Shown: one piece after another, positions 5,463 through 6,189 of the stretch
Layout of the letters: each line of letters opens with the position of its first letter
Numbering within the stretch: the stretch's first letter is position 1
DNA from: Paracoccaceae bacterium
GTDB taxonomy: Bacteria > Pseudomonadota > Alphaproteobacteria > Rhodobacterales > Rhodobacteraceae
Length of the DNA stretch: 6,189 bases
Assembly: GCA_011525185.1 (NCBI GenBank)
Contig: WTIQ01000329.1
Location: 1-6,189 of the forward strand
Reading direction: 5' to 3'
Notes under the pieces: generated by a model
Database searches by the model: none
Seen by the model: the letters and a program-made list of their open reading frames with translations, nothing else
Told to the model about the DNA's origin: nothing
Made by a program: the position numbers and the translations under genes

Positions 5463-6189
5463 TTAATCCTTCACGACGAGGCTTCGGGGCACATCGGCAA
5501 GACAGGTGTAACCGATCTCCGTGATTTGAATACTTTCGGTGATTTCAAACCCCCAGTTCTCCATCCAAAGGCCCGTCATAAAGTGAAAAGTCATATTGGG
5601 CTTTAATTCGCTCATATCTCCCGCGCGCAGAGACATGGTGCGCTCGCCCCAGTCAGGGGGATAGCTGGCCCCGATGGAATAGCCCGTTCGACTGTCTTTC
5701 TCGATCCCGTATTTTTTGAGAACTGTGAAAAAAGCTTTTGCAATATCTTCACATCGATTGCCAGGTTTTGCCTGCTCTAGGCCAGCCTCCATTCCCTCTA
5801 GGACTGCTTTTTCTGCGTTAAGAAAGGTCTCAGTTGGCTTGCCGAGAAAGAGGGTGCGCGACAGGGGACAGTGATAGCGATGCACGACGCCTGCGATCTC
5901 AAAAAATGTTCCTTCACCCGATTTTAGGGGCGTATCGTTCCACGTAAGGTGGGGAGCAGAGGCTTCTGCGCCAGAGGGGAGCAAGGGCACAAGCGCAGGA
6001 TAATCCCCACCTGTCCCAATTTCAGGGTCATATCGCAGGCTTGCATCGTAAATCTCTGCAACAAGATCTGACTTGCGCATGCCAACTTCTGTTTTCTCAC
6101 GGATGCGTTCATGCATTTTGGAAACGATTTTGCCAGCCTGTCGCATATAGCCCAGCTCAGCCTCTGATTTGACAGCTCTTTGCCAATTC
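5463..6189 (-). CDS. doeA: Ectoine hydrolase DoeA/EutD, C-terminal part (5' end outside window)
   Basis: DoeA opens the cyclic amidine ring of ectoine to N-acetyl-L-2,4-diaminobutyrate, the committed step of ectoine use. The frame is open to the right window edge, so the N terminus is missing; 241 residues of an expected 390-400 are seen, covering the pita-bread M24 (creatinase/aminopeptidase P-type) domain. The metal ligands of true M24 peptidases are gone. The first Asp is Glu in FFEIAG (codon 5898-5900). The second Asp is replaced in HCPLSRT, where peptidases have S-D-x-T-R-T. The third-ligand His region reads YSIGASYPPDWGE. This fits the metal-independent ectoine hydrolases and argues against an Xaa-Pro peptidase. 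The TAA at 5463-5465 is 3 nt from the doeB ATG. The promoter is outside the window. In related organisms such operons respond to EnuR and ectoine-derived inducers; no operator is visible here. Confidence 0.94.
   Translation of the reverse strand, partial: NWQRAVKSEAELGYMRQAGKIVSKMHERIREKTEVGMRKSDLVAEIYDASLRYDPEIGTGGDYPALVPLLPSGAEASAPHLTWNDTPLKSGEGTFFEIAGVVHRYHCPLSRTLFLGKPTETFLNAEKAVLEGMEAGLEQAKPGNRCEDIAKAFFTVLKKYGIEKDSRTGYSIGASYPPDWGERTMSLRAGDMSELKPNMTFHFMTGLWMENWGFEITESIQITEIGYTCLADVPRSLVVKD
5467..5471 (-). promoter_or_regulatory. Shine-Dalgarno site of doeB inside the end of doeA
   Basis: AAGGA on the minus strand lies within the last codons of doeA, 7 nt before the doeB ATG (5459-5457) and just ahead of the doeA stop. 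Termination on doeA would place a ribosome at this site, favouring coupled, near-stoichiometric synthesis of the hydrolase and its deacetylase partner. Confidence 0.7.

Noticed and set aside
5463..6189. Xaa-Pro aminopeptidase/prolidase annotation for the M24-fold gene
   Set aside because: The metal-ligand motifs are replaced and doeB follows after 3 nt, which fits ectoine hydrolase instead.

Overview
The window reads as a piece of an alphaproteobacterial chromosome of moderate GC, most likely from a marine Rhodobacterales (roseobacter-type) organism. This placement is inferred from the style of the proteins (ectoine-catabolism genes, a DUF1194 protein, class III aminotransferases), not from a marker gene. 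Coding density is high, and no tRNA, rRNA, insertion sequence or CRISPR array is visible.

Layout. Positions 1-620 (+) hold the C-terminal half of a class III, PLP-dependent aminotransferase that resembles putrescine-pyruvate aminotransferase (SpuC type). It converges on a six-gene minus-strand cluster that fills 953-6189. Read in the direction of transcription, from right to left, the cluster is: doeA/eutD (ectoine hydrolase, 5' end outside the window), doeB/eutE (N-acetyl-diaminobutyrate deacetylase), doeD/atf-like class III aminotransferase, an EamA/DMT-family 10-TM transporter, a small secreted protein with a partial peptidase S74-like (tail-fibre chaperone) motif, and a secreted DUF1194 (von Willebrand A-like) protein. 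The spacings are 3, 26 and 33 nt, then a 4-nt ATGA overlap, then about 27 to 66 nt depending on the start chosen for the last gene. The whole block looks like one transcription unit whose promoter lies beyond the right edge.

How the genes work together. DoeA opens the ectoine ring to N-acetyl-L-2,4-diaminobutyrate. DoeB removes the acetyl group to give L-2,4-diaminobutyrate. DoeD transaminates this to aspartate semialdehyde, which enters central metabolism as aspartate. The expected dehydrogenase (ssd/doeC), regulator (enuR/asnC), hydroxyectoine genes (eutABC) and TRAP or ABC ectoine importer are not in the window. The EamA transporter and the two secreted proteins are not part of the textbook pathway. 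Their tight spacing makes them the least explained part of the operon.

The 332-bp convergent spacer (621-952) has no convincing gene but is unusually dense in short perfect inverted repeats. Points worth a second look are this spacer, the non-canonical start region of the DUF1194 gene (strong Shine-Dalgarno sequence, full signal peptide, but ATC where ATG is expected), and the transporter plus two-secreted-protein tail of the ectoine operon.
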